Shown in pieces: positions 1 through 6,812 of a stretch of DNA of 11,113 nt. The position numbers and the translations under genes were made by a program. Source of the DNA: TH5896 sp049578985. Lineage in GTDB: Archaea; Thermoproteota; Nitrososphaeria; Nitrososphaerales; Nitrososphaeraceae. The stretch is taken from positions 1 through 11,113 of the forward strand of contig JBAUMZ010000125.1 in assembly GCA_049578985.1 (NCBI GenBank). Reading direction: 5' to 3'. The notes under the pieces were generated by a model, which worked only from the letters and a program-made list of their open reading frames with translations, made no database searches and was not told the origin of the DNA. Position 1 is the first letter of the stretch. Every line of letters begins with the position of its first letter.

Positions 1-70
1 ATACCACTATATTGAATAATACCACTATACCGCTATATTGATAGTGCTATAGTTACTATATCCATAGTAA
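1..70. repeat. AT-rich edge with short direct and inverted repeats
   Basis: The 11-mer ATACCACTATA occurs at 1-11 and again at 19-29. The related stretch CC(A/G)CTATATTGA occurs at 4-15 and 30-41. An inverted repeat, TTACTAT (53-59) and ATAGTAA (64-70) around the spacer ATCC, follows. No gene is visible in 1-135. The block could be a degenerate tandem array or part of a regulatory region running off the window's left edge. Low-complexity AT sequence produces such matches easily, so the functional meaning is uncertain. Confidence 0.5.
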
Positions 71-135
71 TAGTATTACTCCGCAGAGTTGGTATCGGGA
101 AAGGAAATTTATACAGAGATACCTACCTACCCAAA

Positions 136-378
136 TTAAGCATATTCGCCATCCTTAACTCGGTCGTTTAGGAAGACAAGTACGGCTCTTCCTCCTGGCT
201 CACTGTAACATCGCTGAAGTTTGAAGCCTCCATCTCTTATCAGACCACCTATGTCACGAGAAAGAACTTTTTTGGGTCTGACTATCAACATTAATCCTTG
301 ATTCGATTTCTTCACTTCTACGTGATTTCCATATGTAAGGATCCTCCCAACAAGATCAAGTACCCGCATCATCTTCAT
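136..378 (-). CDS. Small conserved-looking hypothetical protein (80 aa)
   Basis: I do not recognise a family. The 80-residue product is soluble, with mixed charged and hydrophobic residues that suggest a small alpha/beta fold: a hydrophobic N-terminal helix (MRVLDLVGRIL), then strand-like segments (HVEVKK, LMLIVRP, RAVLVFL) separated by a helix around residues 41-49. There is no signal peptide or membrane segment, and one cysteine (C57). Three ATG codons (residues 1, 3 and 4) crowd the start. The outermost, at 376-378, is preceded on the minus strand by the purine-rich GGGGGACG and is the simplest choice. No strong TATA box is evident; a weak AT-rich stretch lies around 400-425. The gene stands alone. 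Balanced amino-acid composition argues that it is real; function is unknown. Confidence 0.6.
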   Translation of the reverse strand: MKMMRVLDLVGRILTYGNHVEVKKSNQGLMLIVRPKKVLSRDIGGLIRDGGFKLQRCYSEPGGRAVLVFLNDRVKDGEYA

Positions 379-676
379 CGTCCCCCAATGTTCTTGGATA
401 GATTATGAAAGGCATACATAAGATTAAAGGTCTAGTTCTATTTTCCTTTGGGTTTAATGGATTAAATCTACTTAATAGCAAGGGAATAACCTTCGTGGTA
501 ACCGACCAGTTAATGCTGCTATTGACGAGGGGCGTTTCATTGCTTCCGAGTTTCGTTATTTTACATATTTGTGTCCTAGAAAACGAAGAGTTGTATTAAT
601 TTGACACAGTACTTACTTAGATTGAGTCTAATTCGAATGAGTATATTGAAGAATAATCTTGCGCATAAACTAGTTC
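379..676. other. Intergenic region between two minus-strand genes
   Basis: About 300 bases without a convincing gene. A plus-strand open frame at 405-599 (64 codons, ATG start) is hydrophobic and rich in Leu, Phe and Ser. It has no clear TATA box or ribosome binding site and no recognisable motif, so I do not call it a gene. The stretch should hold the promoter of the 136-378 gene and the 3' end of the Nudix transcript. Confidence 0.5.
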
Positions 677-1246
677 TTAACGCAGCCGGATTATGAATTC
701 ATTTAACTGTTTGAGGATTCGGGCGGTCGCCCCCCAGATCAAATATGAATCGTAATTGAATTTGTATAGCTCATTTATCGAAACATGTTCTGTGTCTGGA
801 CTCATAGTGGATAGCAGGGACATCAGGGGAAGATCTAATACAGCCTCGACCTCGTCAGCGAATGGAACAGGTTGATCGATATTTTGTAAAATGCTAACGA
901 ACGGGACGATAAAAAAATTTGACGTAAGAGTCTTCACGGCCTCAAGACAACCTAAAATGTCATCTTTTGTAAGCATGATGCCTATTTCCTCACCTGTTTC
1001 TCTGATAGCAGTATTTAGTAAATTCTCGTCTTTCTTGGTATATCGGCCGCCAGGAAATGATATCTCTCCTCCATGGGATCTGAGGTGGGGACTTCGTTTG
1101 GTCAAAAGAATGTGAGGAGAAGATCTGGTAAAGTGTATCAGAACAACCACAGACGATAGAGTAGATACCTCGTAAATTGGATTCCCCAGTGATGCTGGCC
1201 AACTTAAATGGGGCATGATTCCTGCAATGAGATCCGCCTTATCCAT
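677..1246 (-). CDS. Nudix hydrolase, CoA pyrophosphatase (NudL/UPF0035) type
   Basis: Probable Mg/Mn-dependent hydrolase cutting the pyrophosphate bond of coenzyme A or its derivatives to 3',5'-ADP and 4'-phosphopantetheine. Residues 47-67 fit the CoA-Nudix signature exactly: L-L-T-x-R-S, three residues, R, three residues, G, three residues, F-P-G-G. The Nudix box follows, with GG at 66-67 and RETGEEIG at 82-89 (catalytic/metal residues R82, E83, E86, E87). The spacing between GG and RE is one residue longer than the classical box, as in E. coli NudL. The C-terminal WGATARIL (171-178) is also typical. Length (189 aa) is normal for the family. The cytosolic protein has no signal peptide. It starts with ATG at 1244-1246 after an AT-rich upstream stretch. 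Substrate is inferred from the signature; other nucleoside-diphosphate compounds are possible. Confidence 0.9.
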   Translation of the reverse strand: MDKADLIAGIMPHLSWPASLGNPIYEVSTLSSVVVLIHFTRSSPHILLTKRSPHLRSHGGEISFPGGRYTKKDENLLNTAIRETGEEIGIMLTKDDILGCLEAVKTLTSNFFIVPFVSILQNIDQPVPFADEVEAVLDLPLMSLLSTMSPDTEHVSINELYKFNYDSYLIWGATARILKQLNEFIIRLR

Positions 1247-1267
1247 GAGTATACGATATATTATCGG

Positions 1268-1313
1268 AAGGTATCTATATTTCGTTTAAGGTATCTATAT
1301 CTATATTTCGTTT
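1268..1313. repeat. Tandem direct repeat upstream of the Nudix gene
   Basis: The unit AAGGTATCTATATTTCGTTT (1268-1287) is followed at once by a second copy (1288-1313). The second copy is identical apart from a 6-base internal duplication (CTATAT). It sits 22-67 bases upstream of the Nudix start codon, where archaeal promoter and operator elements lie. It may be a slippage duplication or a doubled regulator site; the sequence cannot tell these apart. Confidence 0.8.
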
Positions 1314-1315
1314 GG

Positions 1316-1329
1316 TCTGACAAGTCAGA
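1316..1329. promoter_or_regulatory. 14-bp palindrome, possible operator
   Basis: TCTGAC and GTCAGA form a perfect inverted repeat around AA, right after the tandem repeat and 70-83 bases upstream of the Nudix start. Its size suits a dimeric helix-turn-helix regulator, but six-base arms arise by chance fairly often. Confidence 0.3.
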
Positions 1330-1620
1330 TTTGAGAGTCGTCTCACGATTACTAGGTTAATAGACCGTCAGGTAGAATATACAGCTGTAGAGTACCTAGG
1401 CTCAAGGCTCAAGCGCAAACCTTGCGTAAACCTAAAGATGTACGTAGAGAAATGGAGTCCAATCCAATGGTAGTATTCTACGTTATCAAACCAAGAATCT
1501 CAAATAGGATGGAGCAAGTAATAGCATTTAATAATTACAGGCGAATTTGTTAAGGGTGAATGTGCCCCTCCTTCGTTATATCATCTTTCAAGAATACCCC
1601 GTTTTCGAAAATGAAACATA

Positions 1621-1633
1621 CTATATTATATTA
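1621..1633 (+). promoter_or_regulatory. TATA box of the MTHFR-like gene
   Basis: CTATATTATATTA is centred about 24 bases before the ATG at 1650, which predicts transcription starting at or within a few bases of the start codon (leaderless or nearly so). An overlapping four-codon frame starting at 1639 (ATG ATG GAC AAA TGA) ends across the true ATG; it would matter only if the RNA began before 1639. Confidence 0.6.
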
Positions 1634-1649
1634 GCACAATGATGGACAA

Positions 1650-2420
1650 ATGAGTAAAATACGATTTGAACTAAATCCTCCAAAAACAATACAGAATCGC
1701 TACTTTGAGGAACATGAATTACGAGGGTCGCTGTTATCCTTGGTTAGGAGAGCAAGCGAATTGGTTGGATTAGTTGATGGAATCCATGTCACTGATTCAG
1801 TCTTGGGGATCCCAAGAATTTCGGGTATTTCTTTCGCTCATTTCATTAGGCACACCGGAAACAGTTTACCTATTAGCTGCAGTTTAAGGGCGCGTGATCG
1901 CAACTACACCTCATTCATGCAATTTGTTGGAGACGCTATACTGTTAGGACTCGAAAGCGTACTAATTTTAAAGGGGGATAAACTGGGACATGATCTATCG
2001 ACCTCTAACCTGAAACCGACCGAAATTCTTAAGGTTTTGCAAAGTGAAAAGTATGATAGATACATACACTTTAGTCTGGCTGTTCCTTCGAAGGTGACTG
2101 ACAGATTTCAGATAGAAAAGAAGATACTTTCTAGGCCATACTCATGGGTTACACAATCAATCGAATCTCTAGCTGACTTGGGAGAACTCGCTGATTTGGC
2201 AAAACAGCACGGAATAAAAATAGTGGCATGTATAATGATTCCTTCAGAGAAAAACCTCAAGTCTGCACAGATGATAGGATTGGACTGGAATGAGTATTCA
2301 AAAGATCCCGTCAGCTTCATTATTGAAGCGAATAAGATTGCTGACGAAGTTCTTCTCACCTCACCAAACCATTTTGCAGCCGCAGTTGACGTTCTAAAAG
2401 TTATCTCAAATCATTCTTAG
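1650..2420 (+). CDS. Methylenetetrahydrofolate reductase-like protein (MetF superfamily)
   Basis: Probable flavin-dependent TIM-barrel protein that reduces a methylene-tetrahydropterin to the methyl form, supplying methyl groups for methionine synthesis. FELNPPK (6-12) matches the first strand of MetF, with E7 where the catalytic Glu28 of E. coli MetF lies. SLRARDRN (78-85) matches the family's C-x-x-R-D-R-N segment. GLESVLILKGD (100-110) matches the strand ending in L-x-G-D, with D110 at the flavin-contacting Asp120 position. WVTQS (166-170) fits the later T-Q strand. At 256 residues it is about 40 shorter than E. coli MetF. Whether it uses folate or methanopterin cofactors, and which reductant, cannot be read from sequence. 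It begins with ATG at 1650 behind a well-placed TATA box, stands alone on its strand, and converges with the ABC gene. A MetF-fold protein with another role remains possible. Confidence 0.8.
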   Translation: MSKIRFELNPPKTIQNRYFEEHELRGSLLSLVRRASELVGLVDGIHVTDSVLGIPRISGISFAHFIRHTGNSLPISCSLRARDRNYTSFMQFVGDAILLGLESVLILKGDKLGHDLSTSNLKPTEILKVLQSEKYDRYIHFSLAVPSKVTDRFQIEKKILSRPYSWVTQSIESLADLGELADLAKQHGIKIVACIMIPSEKNLKSAQMIGLDWNEYSKDPVSFIIEANKIADEVLLTSPNHFAAAVDVLKVISNHS

Positions 2421-2423
2421 ATA

Positions 2424-2445
2424 TATCCTCAATTCCATGAGGATA
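2424..2445. terminator. Hairpin just after the MTHFR-like stop codon
   Basis: TATCCTCA (2424-2431) and TGAGGATA (2438-2445) form a perfect 8-bp stem with a 6-base loop, beginning three bases after the TAG stop. A T-rich stretch follows on the plus strand at 2481-2495 (TTGTTCGTTGTTTTA). Archaeal termination depends mainly on T tracts, so the hairpin may instead protect the 3' end. It lies in the 83-base gap between convergent genes and could serve either. Confidence 0.45.
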
Positions 2446-2503
2446 ATCTCAGTACAAACCGATTTGGAAGAGAAAGTGATTTGTTCGTTGTTTTATAGCA
2501 ATT

Positions 2504-3280
2504 CTATTCGATCTTCTTTGCTGCAATCATCTCGGACTTTACTTCATCTAATATAGTACGGTAGTATGGCTGAAGGTTATTATCCTCGCTGAGACGAGGT
2601 CTTCTATAATCGACGGCGATCTCCTTCTTCAAGTGTCCTGGCCTGTTTGTAAAGACAATAACCTTATCCCCGAGACAGACCGATTCAAGAATGTTGTGAG
2701 TCACAAAGACGATCGTTTTCCTAGTCTTTGCCCAAATCAGCTGCAATTCCACCAATAATAAATCGCGAGTCTGAGAGTCCAACGCCGCGAATGGCTCATC
2801 CATTAATAGTACCTCCGGATCCATTACCAATGCTCGAGCGATAGCAACCCTCTGTTTCATGCCACCAGAAAGTTGATAGATATAAGATTGAGCAAATTTA
2901 GTTAATTGCATCATATCAAGATATCTTATCGCTATCTCATAGCGTTTAGCCTTATCTACTCCGGCCATTTTCAGGCCAAATTCAACGTTTTCAATTACTC
3001 TTAACCATGGAAAAAGAGCATTCTCCTGGAACACCATAATGCGATCTGGTCCAGTCCCAACAACAGGGTTCCCATTGAGTATCACAGTCCCACTAGAAGG
3101 AGTTTCCAGACCGGCAAGAATATTCAGTATCGTAGACTTGCCACAACCCGACGGTCCTACTAGACAAACAAACTGCCCTTCGTCAATACTAAAATTTATG
3201 CCTTCTATGGCTGTTACTACTGCCCCCCTCTTGCTTTCCACAAATCTCTTAGTTACGTCTTTTACCACAATTTTTGCCAA
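2504..3280 (-). CDS. ABC transporter ATP-binding protein, nitrate/sulfonate/taurine (NrtD/SsuB/TauB) type
   Basis: This is the ATP-hydrolysing subunit of an importer for a small anion or organosulfur compound, acting on the inner membrane face. All nucleotide-binding motifs are intact: Walker A GPSGCGKST (42-50), Q-loop Q85 in VFQE, signature LSGGMKQ (137-143), Walker B VLLMDEP (157-163), D-loop ALD (166-168) and switch H195 in VTHN. The segments ALFPWLRVIENVEFGL and KVIVFTNRPGHLKKEI are typical of the SsuB/TauB/NrtD branch; 258 residues is normal length. The frame opens only ten bases upstream, so the start must be the TTG at 3278-3280 unless a GTG at codon 5 is used. No permease or binding-protein gene is visible nearby, so its partners lie elsewhere or beyond this window. 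The substrate cannot be assigned. Confidence 0.88.
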   Translation of the reverse strand: MAKIVVKDVTKRFVESKRGAVVTAIEGINFSIDEGQFVCLVGPSGCGKSTILNILAGLETPSSGTVILNGNPVVGTGPDRIMVFQENALFPWLRVIENVEFGLKMAGVDKAKRYEIAIRYLDMMQLTKFAQSYIYQLSGGMKQRVAIARALVMDPEVLLMDEPFAALDSQTRDLLLVELQLIWAKTRKTIVFVTHNILESVCLGDKVIVFTNRPGHLKKEIAVDYRRPRLSEDNNLQPYYRTILDEVKSEMIAAKKIE

Positions 3281-3319
3281 ATGCGCTTCTTACACATTCA
3301 GTAAACACGTTAGAGTACC

Positions 3320-3325
3320 TTATAG
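3320..3325 (-). promoter_or_regulatory. TATA-like element of the ABC ATPase gene
   Basis: On the minus strand AGTCTATAAGG is centred about 42 bases before the TTG start, predicting a leader of about 16 bases. It shares the 147-base divergent region with the ubiD promoter. Confidence 0.4.
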
Positions 3326-3394
3326 ACTTAATCAGATTGTACCTTCAAATGACTATAGGCAGAGTATAGTGGTCAGAACTAGCAACAGGATTCA

Positions 3395-3401
3395 TTTATT
3401 A
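3395..3401 (+). promoter_or_regulatory. TATA-like element of the ubiD gene
   Basis: TTTATTA is centred about 30 bases before the ATG at 3428, predicting a very short or absent leader. It is the only good candidate in the divergent region for the plus-strand run ubiD / small ORF / histidine kinase. Confidence 0.45.
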
Positions 3402-3427
3402 GTTAAGAGCAATGACATTACCTTTCC

Positions 3428-4903
3428 ATGCCTCATGAGAGTCTAAGGGATCTCGTTGACGTGCTAGAACGAAAGGGACAACTGACGCGAGTTAAGGCTT
3501 TAGTAGATCCTGAATTAGAAGTGGCTGAAATAATGCGTAGACTCATGTATGCCAAAGATAGGCCTGCAGTTCTCTTTGAGAATGTCAAGGGCTATACAAT
3601 TCCCATATTGGGAAATACATTCGGATCGAATGAGCGGTTGAGGATAGCACTAGAAGAGGATGATTTCTCTCAGATAGGTAATCGGATCGTAGATCTCACT
3701 AGAATGAAAATGCCCAGCGGTGTAATTGGCAAGCTTAGAATGCTGCCCAAGCTCTCCGAAATTTCGGACTATGGTCCGAAGCACACCGACAATGGACCAG
3801 TCAAAGAAATTGTACTACCTGAAGAGAAAGCGGATCTTTTTAATCTCCCAATACTAAGGTCGTTCAAAGGTGATGCAGGAAAATTCATCACTTTTGGCCT
3901 AACAGTAACAAAACATCCTGACACCGAAGTTACTAACTTGGGAGTATACAGGATACAAATCTTGAACGCAAGGAAGGCTATAATGCATTGGCAGATACAC
4001 AAGCGCGGGGCACAGCATCTAGAGATCCAAAAAGATAAAAATGAAGCTGAAGGTAGTAGAGATCGACAGATCCCAGTCGCAGTTGTAATTGGAGCAGATC
4101 CGGCGACTCTGTTTAGCGCTGTGGCACCGGTTCCAGAAGGGATGGACAAGTACCTTTTTTCAGGAATCGTAAGAAAGAAGGGTATTAAGCTGGTGAAATG
4201 TAGTACAGTAGATCTTGAGGTTCCTGCAACTGCGGAGATAGTACTGGAAGGCTATGTCGACCCAGATGATCTACAATTGGAAGGACCATTTGGCGACCAT
4301 ACAGGTTATTATACGCCTCCTGAGCCCTATCCGTGTTTCAATCTGACCTGCATAAGCATGAGAACGAATCCGATATATCTCACTACAGTGGTAGGCAAAC
4401 CGATCCTTGAAGACGCTTACATAGGGAAGGTTATAGAAAGGTCATTCTTGCCTTTGATACAGATGTTCCATCCAGAAGTAGTTGATTTCTCAATGCCTCC
4501 TGCGGCGTGGTTTCAAGGACTTGCGATTATTTCTATTAAAAAGCGATACCCGGGACAGGCGAAGAAGGTAATGATGGGGCTTTGGGGAATGGGACAGCTT
4601 TCCCTGACCAAGATGTTCGTTACAGTGGATCATGACGTAAATGTACACGACATGGATGAGGTCATATGGGCAGTGACAACGAGAACTGATCCCAAGCGTG
4701 ATCTAATGTTTATTGAGAACGCGCCAACTGATACTCTAGATCCTTCGTCACCTCTTCTTAACCTAGGGTCTAAAGTTGGAATTGACGCGACAACAAAATG
4801 GCAACAGGAGGGATTTAATCGAGAGATACAAGTTTTAGCTACGGGTGACGAAGAAACTCAGACTCTTGTCTCTAAGAGATGGGGGGAATATGGATTCAGC
4901 TAG
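3428..4903 (+). CDS. UbiD-family prenylated-FMN-dependent decarboxylase
   Basis: Non-oxidative decarboxylase (or the reverse reaction) using prenylated FMN. By-eye matching to UbiD/Fdc1 places the metal ligands at N170 (TNLGVYR), H191 (HWQIHKRG) and E237 (PVPEGMDK), and the catalytic trio at R175, E285 and D290 (EGPFGDHTGYY, 285-295). The family motif with Asp as second acid is common. Length 491 is typical and the protein is cytosolic. In archaea such enzymes serve quinone synthesis or decarboxylate anhydromevalonate phosphate in the archaeal mevalonate route; I cannot choose between these from sequence. The prFMN-making partner UbiX is not in the window. The ATG at 3428 lies just behind a TATA-like box; a second ATG at 3434 is possible. 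Its 3' end overlaps a small ORF that leads into a histidine kinase. Confidence 0.92.
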   Translation: MPHESLRDLVDVLERKGQLTRVKALVDPELEVAEIMRRLMYAKDRPAVLFENVKGYTIPILGNTFGSNERLRIALEEDDFSQIGNRIVDLTRMKMPSGVIGKLRMLPKLSEISDYGPKHTDNGPVKEIVLPEEKADLFNLPILRSFKGDAGKFITFGLTVTKHPDTEVTNLGVYRIQILNARKAIMHWQIHKRGAQHLEIQKDKNEAEGSRDRQIPVAVVIGADPATLFSAVAPVPEGMDKYLFSGIVRKKGIKLVKCSTVDLEVPATAEIVLEGYVDPDDLQLEGPFGDHTGYYTPPEPYPCFNLTCISMRTNPIYLTTVVGKPILEDAYIGKVIERSFLPLIQMFHPEVVDFSMPPAAWFQGLAIISIKKRYPGQAKKVMMGLWGMGQLSLTKMFVTVDHDVNVHDMDEVIWAVTTRTDPKRDLMFIENAPTDTLDPSSPLLNLGSKVGIDATTKWQQEGFNREIQVLATGDEETQTLVSKRWGEYGFS

Positions 4904-5093
4904 TAGACCATTTGTTAACAATATCATCTCATCTCCGATGAACGAAGCGTGGGCAAAAGCGAAAATATTAAATCACATAGAAATAAGGAAATACTTGGGT
5001 GTATCCTATCACGAGGATATGGATCGGTGTAATGTCGCAATTGGGACAATCTTGGAACTTAAAAGGTGTAGATGGATGGTAGTATCACAGTGA
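4890..5093 (+). CDS. Possible small protein overlapping ubiD and kinase genes (67 aa)
   Basis: Not recognised. Starting at the ATG at 4890 it gives 67 residues, overlaps the last 14 bases of ubiD, and ends 22 bases inside the longest form of the kinase gene. A run of six G (4881-4886) just before the ATG could act as a ribosome binding site, though the spacing of three bases is short. The frame extends upstream to an ATG at 4845, but that would lie wholly within ubiD. The middle (NEAWAKAKILNHIEIRKYLG) looks like a helical, protein-like sequence, with two cysteines (C46, C59). No domain is evident. It may be a real coupled gene or simply an open frame in a 168-base spacer. Confidence 0.4.
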   Translation: MDSASRPFVNNIISSPMNEAWAKAKILNHIEIRKYLGVSYHEDMDRCNVAIGTILELKRCRWMVVSQ

Positions 5094-6715
5094 TAATGGA
5101 TAGAAGAAAAGGAGATAATGTTGGTCATCAGTTTGACTCGGGAAGATCTGGAGAAACAGAATTAAATAGAGCTTCTCATCCACAAGGAAAATGCACTCTT
5201 TGTGGTAAGCAGACTAATTCACCAATAATTGAGATTGTGGAAGGCACGAACTATGAATTTGATTCGCCTGATTGCGCTGGTATGTTCAAACGCCTGAAGA
5301 GTGTCTATGGTGAAAGGTTAACCAGCCTGTTGGGTCTGGAGCAGTTCATTTCCGACCCATTTTGGAATCGCGTTACTCCTGATGAGGGCGAAATGATTCA
5401 AATGCAAAAAGAGTCTCAGGTGCGTATAAACGCCCAGGATACCATTCAGATAATCGCGGAGCCAGACAAAATTATACAGGTAGCTTTTGAAATGATACGT
5501 TCCGCGAAAAAGGAAGTACTAATCATGTTTTCTACAGCAAATGCCTTTAAGAGACAGGTATCGATTGGCGGACCAGACTTGATTAAAGAAGTGACTTCTT
5601 CCAGGAAAGATCTTGAAGTAAGAATTCTTACTCCAGCAGACCAAGAAGTAGAATTAGCATCCGTTGTTTTAGGGACTAAGAATGATAACGTTCATGTGAG
5701 AAACATGGAGGCCACATTACAAACCAAGGTTACTGTCGTTGTGGTGGATCGAAAACTTTCATTGGCCGTTGAACTAAAAGACGATTCACGAGATGATATA
5801 CACCAAGCGCTCAGGTCCGCGGTCTATTCTAACACAAAGTCTGCCGCTATATCGTATGTCGCAATATTCGAAAGTCTTTGGAAACAAGTTGACTTAATAG
5901 ATCAAGTGAATCTACTTTGTAGGCAGCTGAAGGATCAGCAAACAGACCAAAGAGAATTTATCAGTATTGCCGCTCATGAACTTCGTGCTCCTATCCAACC
6001 AATTCTTGGCCTAGCAGAAGTTCTTAAATCAAGGCATGAGGTGCAGATGGAGAAACAGAGAGAGCTACTTTCTGTCATTATACGTAATGCAAAGCGGCTG
6101 AAGGAGTTAACAGAGAACATTTTGGACATCACAAGAATTGAGAATAAATCACTAGAACTCCAGAAGGTACCGTTAGATATCGACGAATTAGTTATTGGCG
6201 TCTTTAAAGATGCCCTGGATGATTCAGAATTTTCTAGGAATATAAGACTAGTTTACAACCATAACAAGAAGAGAAAATTTGATTCTGCCTCTTCTCCGAC
6301 TTATTCTGAATCATCAGTAGCCTTTGGATCAACAGGCAAAGGCTCTGTTAAGGCAGATGGATTGAGATTAACTCAGGTAATGACCAATCTTATTGGCAAT
6401 GCAATTAAATTCTCGCACGAAGGTGACATGGTTACTGTTTCAGTATCAGAGAAGAACAATATACAAGATTTTAAGAGACGTGGGAGTGGTACTACTGGTA
6501 CGCTACTGGTACGAGTTGAAGACACTGGAAAAGGGATAGATCCAGAAATCATGCCTAGACTATTCAAGAAATTCTCGTCAAAATCAGAGAGAGGTATGGG
6601 TTTAGGACTTTTTATATCAAAGAACATTGTCGAGGCCCACGGTGGCGAGATTTGGGCGGATACTCCTAACAAAGATAAGGGGGCTGCATTTTCCTTTACG
6701 ATTCCGATCGACTGA
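5072..6715 (+). CDS. Soluble histidine kinase with TRASH/YHS-like metal-binding N-terminus
   Basis: Cytoplasmic sensor kinase of 547 residues with no membrane segment. Domains in order: a TRASH/YHS-like knuckle at about 40-80 (C41-x2-C44, then FDSPDC with C68; the usual fourth cysteine is D64); a 120-275 alpha/beta region resembling the degenerate PLD-like sensor of TrmB/FilI-type archaeal proteins (IQVAFEMIRSAKKEVLIMFS, no intact HKD motif); a HisKA dimerisation helix with phosphoacceptor H302 (AAHELRAPI); and a HATPase domain with N443 (NLIGNAIKFS), D484-G-x-G (DTGKGI) and GMGLGLFI (508-515). A Ser/Lys-rich insert (about 398-425) precedes the N box. Start is ambiguous: ATG 5072 follows AAGGTG, but ATG 5096, just after the small ORF's stop, is equally credible and keeps all domains. 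No regulator is adjacent on this strand; its partner could be either receiver further right. Confidence 0.9.
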   Translation: MDGSITVIMDRRKGDNVGHQFDSGRSGETELNRASHPQGKCTLCGKQTNSPIIEIVEGTNYEFDSPDCAGMFKRLKSVYGERLTSLLGLEQFISDPFWNRVTPDEGEMIQMQKESQVRINAQDTIQIIAEPDKIIQVAFEMIRSAKKEVLIMFSTANAFKRQVSIGGPDLIKEVTSSRKDLEVRILTPADQEVELASVVLGTKNDNVHVRNMEATLQTKVTVVVVDRKLSLAVELKDDSRDDIHQALRSAVYSNTKSAAISYVAIFESLWKQVDLIDQVNLLCRQLKDQQTDQREFISIAAHELRAPIQPILGLAEVLKSRHEVQMEKQRELLSVIIRNAKRLKELTENILDITRIENKSLELQKVPLDIDELVIGVFKDALDDSEFSRNIRLVYNHNKKRKFDSASSPTYSESSVAFGSTGKGSVKADGLRLTQVMTNLIGNAIKFSHEGDMVTVSVSEKNNIQDFKRRGSGTTGTLLVRVEDTGKGIDPEIMPRLFKKFSSKSERGMGLGLFISKNIVEAHGGEIWADTPNKDKGAAFSFTIPID

Positions 6716-6812
6716 CCCTTCATTTGTGTTACTGGATGCCACCGCATAGTGGAGTGAATGTCTTTTCCTATCCCTGCAGTCAATCAGAATCACTTTTGTT
6801 TTCCAAAATTAC

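Larger units (their letters stand above)
1247..1649. other. 403-base divergent intergenic region
   Basis: This separates the Nudix gene (minus) from the MTHFR-like gene (plus), so both promoters must lie here. It contains a tandem repeat (1268-1313), a 14-bp palindrome (1316-1329) and a TATA box near 1621-1633. I see no tRNA cloverleaf, no open frame above about 40 codons and no recognisable RNA gene between 1330 and 1600. That middle stretch is unusually long for a promoter alone and could hide a small RNA. Confidence 0.6.

Noticed and set aside
405..599. 64-codon plus-strand frame in the gap between the first two genes
   Set aside because: Hydrophobic and Leu/Phe/Ser-rich without motif, no clear TATA box or ribosome binding site; most likely chance.
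1421..1431. CTTGCGTAAAC, with its reverse complement at 10873-10883
   Set aside because: An 11-base match between two places in 11 kb is expected several times by chance, so it is not evidence of a shared site.
1330..1600. Searched for a tRNA or other structured RNA in the long divergent gap
   Set aside because: No T-loop GTTCRANNC-type motif, cloverleaf or strong stem found by eye; a small RNA cannot be excluded without transcript data.
1639..1653. Four-codon upstream frame overlapping the MTHFR-like start (ATGATGGACAAATGA)
   Set aside because: The TATA box position predicts transcription starting about 1650, so it is probably not in the mRNA; too short to judge.
3039..3446. 135-codon plus-strand frame antisense to the ABC ATPase
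   Set aside because: Opposite strand of the intact ABC gene's N-terminal half; antisense shadow of conserved ATPase sequence.
3769..4149. 126-codon minus-strand frame inside ubiD
   Set aside because: Antisense to a conserved, full-length UbiD coding sequence; no promoter or motif.
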